DNA from: GCA-003244245 sp035463315
GTDB taxonomy: Bacteria; Actinomycetota; Actinomycetes; Mycobacteriales; Pseudonocardiaceae
DNA length: 8,386 nt
Direction of reading: 5' to 3'
NCBI GenBank assembly: GCA_035463315.1
Contig: DATHTJ010000021.1
Span: forward strand, 1-8,386
The position numbers and the translations under genes were made by a program. Under the pieces are notes generated by a model. The model was not told where the DNA came from and made no database searches. It saw nothing but the letters and a program-made list of their open reading frames with translations. Positions 6,253 to 8,386 of this stretch are shown here, one piece after another. Within the stretch, counting starts at the first letter, position 1. Each line of letters begins with the position of its first letter.

Positions 6253-6272
6253 CGACTGGCTCAAACCAGTTG
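6253..6272. promoter_or_regulatory. Palindromic operator between gntR and the minus-strand cluster
   Basis: ACTGG-CTCAAA-CCAGT is a perfect 5-bp inverted repeat. Two further symmetric bases at each end, after one mismatch, give the pattern AC-n-ACTGG and CCAGT-n-GT. It sits just upstream of the minus-strand -35 and right before TAGCGT (6273-6278), a TAnnnT-type -10 placed to start transcription at the ATG of the GntR gene. A dimeric GntR bound here could repress both directions, as KorSA does for itself and pra in pSAM2. Confidence 0.5.
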
Positions 6273-6285
6273 TAGCGTGAGTGGC

Positions 6286-7134
6286 ATGGACTTGCACCCC
6301 GCCGACAGTCAGCTGCCGAGCCGCAGGATCGCCGACGCGGTCCGCGCGCTGATCAACGACGGGGAGCTGGCGCCCGGTGACAAGCTGCCCTCCGAGCGCG
6401 AGCTGGCACGGCGCTTCGGCACCGCCCGAAACACCGCCCGCGAGGCCATCCGACTGCTGAGCGAGGAGGGCCTGGTCACCGCCCAGCATGGGCGCGGAGT
6501 GTTCGTTCGAGAGAAACAATCGCTGCTCCGCCGAGACACCGAACGCTACTCACGGCGCATCTACCACGAGACTGGACTCACCCCGTTCCGGTGGGAGATG
6601 GCCTACCAAGGCAAGACCGCCCGAGTCGAGGTCACCTCGATCGAGCAGGTCATCCCACCCTTCGACATCGCCGACCGGTTGAAAATCTCACCCGATGAGC
6701 CCTCGGTACTGCGGCGCTGCAACACCTACTACGCCGACGACGAACCGCTGCAAGTGGTCACCACCTACATCCGCTGGACCGACGCCGAAGGAACCCCGTT
6801 ACTGCAGCCCAAAACCGGGCCCGGCGGCATCTACGGCCGGCTGGAAGAGCGCGGTCACACCATGACCAGCGGCCAAGACGAGATCAGCGCCCGGATGGCC
6901 AGGCGCGACGAAGCGCAGATCCTCGACCTGCCCCCTGGCGTGCCCGTGCTCGAAGTCCTGCACACCAGCCTCAACCAGGACGGCGAACCCTTCGAGGTGT
7001 CCCGGTTCGTCCACCGAGCTGACCGCACCGGACTCGTCTATCGCTTCCCGGTGGAGGGCTACTGCCACCGTCCGCCTGGCGCTGATGGTGCTGCGCTGAC
7101 CTCGACGGCGGACAGTGCGATGCTCAGGACGTGA
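6286..7134 (+). CDS. GntR-family regulator with UTRA domain, KorSA-like
   Basis: A 282-residue transcription repressor. The winged helix spans about residues 12-74 with typical text: LPSRRIADAVRALI, PGDKLPSERELARRF, NTAREAIRLLSEEGLV and GRGVFV. A UTRA ligand-binding domain (HutC type) follows to about 257, with LRRCNTYYADDEPLQ and the usual late strand FEVSRFVHRADR. UTRA proteins normally finish near FPVE; here 25 extra residues (GYCHRPPGADGAAL onward) run into the next gene. ATG 6286 is chosen because a TAnnnT box ends seven bases before it and no Shine-Dalgarno is present, suggesting a leaderless mRNA. GTG 6277 is the alternative. It overlaps pptT by GTGA, so the two may be co-translated. 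The divergent Pra-like fragment and palindrome suggest descent from an AICE korSA. An alternative role is a local regulator of pptT. Confidence 0.85.
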   Translation: MDLHPADSQLPSRRIADAVRALINDGELAPGDKLPSERELARRFGTARNTAREAIRLLSEEGLVTAQHGRGVFVREKQSLLRRDTERYSRRIYHETGLTPFRWEMAYQGKTARVEVTSIEQVIPPFDIADRLKISPDEPSVLRRCNTYYADDEPLQVVTTYIRWTDAEGTPLLQPKTGPGGIYGRLEERGHTMTSGQDEISARMARRDEAQILDLPPGVPVLEVLHTSLNQDGEPFEVSRFVHRADRTGLVYRFPVEGYCHRPPGADGAALTSTADSAMLRT

Positions 7135-7850
7135 TCGAGAAGATCTTGCCCGGTGCCGTCGCCTGCGCCGAGGCGTTCGACGACCCACCCGATGCCGTGC
7201 TGTACCCGCAGGAGGAGGCGGTGATCAGCCGGGCGGTCGAGAAACGGCGTCGGGAGTTCCGCACGGTCCGCCACTGCGCCCGCCAGGCGATGCGCGAGCT
7301 CGGCCTCCCACCGACGGCGGTGCTGCCCGGCGAGCACCGTGAGCCGTTATGGCCACCCGGAGTCGTCGGCAGCATGACCCACTGCGCCGGATATCGGGCA
7401 GCGGTGGTAGCCCATAGCCGGGACCTGCTCACTGTCGGGATTGACGCCGAACCCCACCAACAGTTGCCACCCGATGTCCTGGCGGCCATCACCCTGGTTG
7501 ACGAGCAGATCCGCATCGCCGAGCTGGCTGCCGCACACGGCGCATCGCACTGGGACCGGATCCTGTTCTGCGCCAAAGAAACGGTGTACAAGGCGTGGTT
7601 CCCGCTGACACAGCGCTGGCTGGGGTTCCGCGACGCCGCCGTCACGATCGACCCAGCCGCCCGCGACCCAGCTGAAGGAACCTTCTCCGCTCGCCTGCTG
7701 GTGCGCGGTCCCACGGTCGCCGGTCACGTACTGACCGAGTTTGACGGCCGCTGGCTGATCAGTGACAGCCTGGTGATCACCGCGATCGCGGTCCCGGCAG
7801 CCCCGGAGAAGGGCTCCAGATATGTTTGCCAAACGGGTGACAGTCAGTGA
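7131..7850 (+). CDS. pptT: 4'-phosphopantetheinyl transferase, PptT type
   Basis: A 239-residue enzyme that moves the phosphopantetheine arm of coenzyme A onto a serine of acyl- and peptidyl-carrier proteins, activating polyketide, non-ribosomal-peptide and related lipid synthases. Motifs in order: RRREFRTVRHCAR (39-51), GEHREPLWP (67-75), GSMTHCAGYR (80-89), GIDAEP (103-108, with Mg-binding Asp105 and Glu107), WDRILFCAKETVYKAWFPLT (141-160, with Glu150 and the Lys pair 149 and 154) and RWLGF. This text closely follows mycobacterial PptT and the EntD/Sfp group, and length is normal. All catalytic residues are present. The GTG start overlaps the GntR stop by four bases, with AGGA only two bases before it, so coupling is likely. 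In mycobacteria pptT overlaps a hydrolase gene (pptH) instead; none is seen here. The last 15 or so residues are poorly conserved. Confidence 0.93.
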   Translation: MIEKILPGAVACAEAFDDPPDAVLYPQEEAVISRAVEKRRREFRTVRHCARQAMRELGLPPTAVLPGEHREPLWPPGVVGSMTHCAGYRAAVVAHSRDLLTVGIDAEPHQQLPPDVLAAITLVDEQIRIAELAAAHGASHWDRILFCAKETVYKAWFPLTQRWLGFRDAAVTIDPAARDPAEGTFSARLLVRGPTVAGHVLTEFDGRWLISDSLVITAIAVPAAPEKGSRYVCQTGDSQ

Positions 7851-7862
7851 TCTGGCTCACTG
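7845..7862 (+). terminator. Weak hairpin over the pptT stop
   Basis: CAGTGA pairs with TCACTG around TCTGGC, spanning the stop codon itself. The stem is short and has no U-tract. It may act as a weak terminator or mean nothing. From 7863 to 8004 nothing else was recognised beyond a small palindrome GAGAC-G-GTCTC at 7965-7975. Confidence 0.25.
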
Positions 7863-8004
7863 TCGGGACAGCTCTGACGGCTGGCGAGTGGACCAACTGA
7901 GGGCACGGGGAGTAGCCAATCGACCTGCGGAAACGGCAGAATTGTCACACTGAGTGAACAGACTGAGACGGTCTCCTGGGCCAACCGAGCCGAGCGACAC
8001 CCTC

Positions 8005-8032
8005 TTGCATCACCAACGGTAATCCGTACGGT
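8005..8032 (+). promoter_or_regulatory. Candidate promoter of the rpf gene
   Basis: TTGCAT (8005-8010), a 16-base spacer and TACGGT (8027-8032) fit the loose TTGnnn/TAnnnT pattern of actinomycete housekeeping promoters. Transcription from about 8039 would give a leader of some 190 bases, the size expected if the leader holds a riboswitch. Confidence 0.3.
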
Positions 8033-8035
8033 CAA

Positions 8036-8215
8036 ACCCGTCCGGCACCACGGAGCCACCTTGGGGCAGGAATCCGGAGCCCGGCGCGCACAGCCCTGTC
8101 CCTCGGGACCGGATACCGAAATCTCACCCCGAAGCGGGACAGGGGCGCAGACCGCTCATCCGTTCGCTGCGGGACCCGAATCCCGAGCGGCCGTGAGGTC
8201 ACCAGTCGCTGCGCG
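8036..8215 (+). promoter_or_regulatory. Structured rpf leader, possible c-di-AMP (ydaO-type) riboswitch
   Basis: Family knowledge: many actinobacterial rpf genes are controlled by ydaO/yuaA c-di-AMP riboswitches. Seen here: GGAGCCACCTTGGGG then CAGGAATCC near the start, resembling the conserved ACC-CA-TTGGGGTGAATC block, and ACCCGAATCCCG near the end, resembling the CCCGAACCCG block. In between lies a perfect 9-bp stem CCCTGTCCC (8094-8102) with GGGACAGGG (8136-8144). A further stem CCGCTC (8152-8157) with GAGCGG (8185-8190) competes by one base with CGGGA-TCCCG inside it. The late CAGCTAACC block of the class was not found clearly, so the assignment is tentative. Confidence 0.4.
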
Positions 8216-8231
8216 GCGATGGAGACTAGTC

Positions 8232-8386
8232 ATGACGAGGACCTCCCGATTTCTCGCACGTACCGGTATCGTCGCGGTCACTGTGATTTTTCCACTGATA
8301 CTCGCAGCACCGGCCCAGGCCGCCTCGCAGGATCAATGGGATCGCCTGGCACAATGCGAAAGCAGCGGTAACTGGCGCGCCAATAC
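8232..8386 (+). CDS. Secreted resuscitation-promoting factor / transglycosylase-like protein (5' part)
   Basis: A partial gene; the window ends after 51 codons. ATG 8232 has GGAG seven bases upstream. Residues 1-30 are a Sec signal peptide: basic start (TRTSRFLARTG), hydrophobic core VAVTVIFPLILAAP, and cleavage expected after AQA at 28-30. Directly after it comes QDQWDRLAQCESSGNWRAN, the hallmark opening of the Rpf domain. Glu43 is the catalytic glutamate and Cys42 normally forms a disulfide further on. Rpf proteins are lysozyme-like muralytic enzymes that remodel peptidoglycan and wake dormant cells or spores. The short distance from signal peptide to domain fits RpfA/C/D/E-like proteins rather than RpfB, which has DUF348 and G5 domains first. 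What follows the Rpf domain (for example LysM) cannot be seen. Confidence 0.9.
   Translation, partial: MTRTSRFLARTGIVAVTVIFPLILAAPAQAASQDQWDRLAQCESSGNWRAN

Overview
High-GC actinomycete DNA. The GC-rich third codon positions, GTG starts, hairpin terminators without long U-tracts, a PptT-type phosphopantetheinyl transferase and a resuscitation-promoting factor all point to an actinobacterium. A Pseudonocardiales or Mycobacteriales relative is my guess, but the genus cannot be fixed from this window.

Layout. (1) Bases 1-541 hold no gene I can defend. (2) Bases 542-3307 encode a large membrane-anchored STAND/NB-ARC ATPase with TPR-like repeats, followed by a hairpin. (3) Bases 3308-4436 are a gene-poor stretch: a decayed membrane-protein fragment that recalls DUF2637/SpdB transfer proteins, a very strong hairpin, a tiny ORF behind a near-perfect Shine-Dalgarno, and a 113-114 bp tandem duplication (4119-4340) whose two copies can form the same RNA folds. 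(4) Bases 4437-5540 encode a protein made of two protoglobin-like domains, ending in a terminator. (5) Bases 5541-6285 contain a compact minus-strand cluster of very small genes: a fragment resembling Pra (the replication activator of pSAM2-type elements), a 40-aa ORF and a zinc-ribbon protein. They diverge from a GntR regulator across a palindromic operator. (6) Bases 6286-7134 encode the GntR/UTRA regulator, which resembles KorSA and overlaps pptT (7131-7850) by four bases. (7) Bases 7851-8386 hold a structured leader, possibly a c-di-AMP (ydaO-type) riboswitch, and the 5' end of a secreted Rpf-domain protein.

Interpretation. The right end (pptT, rpf) looks like ordinary chromosome. The left and middle look like accessory DNA: a korSA/pra-like control pair, decayed transfer-type fragments, and two unusual cargo genes (STAND ATPase, double protoglobin). 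The simplest reading is the eroded edge of an actinomycete integrative and conjugative element (AICE) lying against pptT. No integrase, tRNA attachment site, replication initiator or FtsK-type TraB is visible here, so this remains an inference. The strongest candidates for something undescribed are the tandem structured repeat in front of the double-protoglobin gene and the minus-strand micro-gene cluster.
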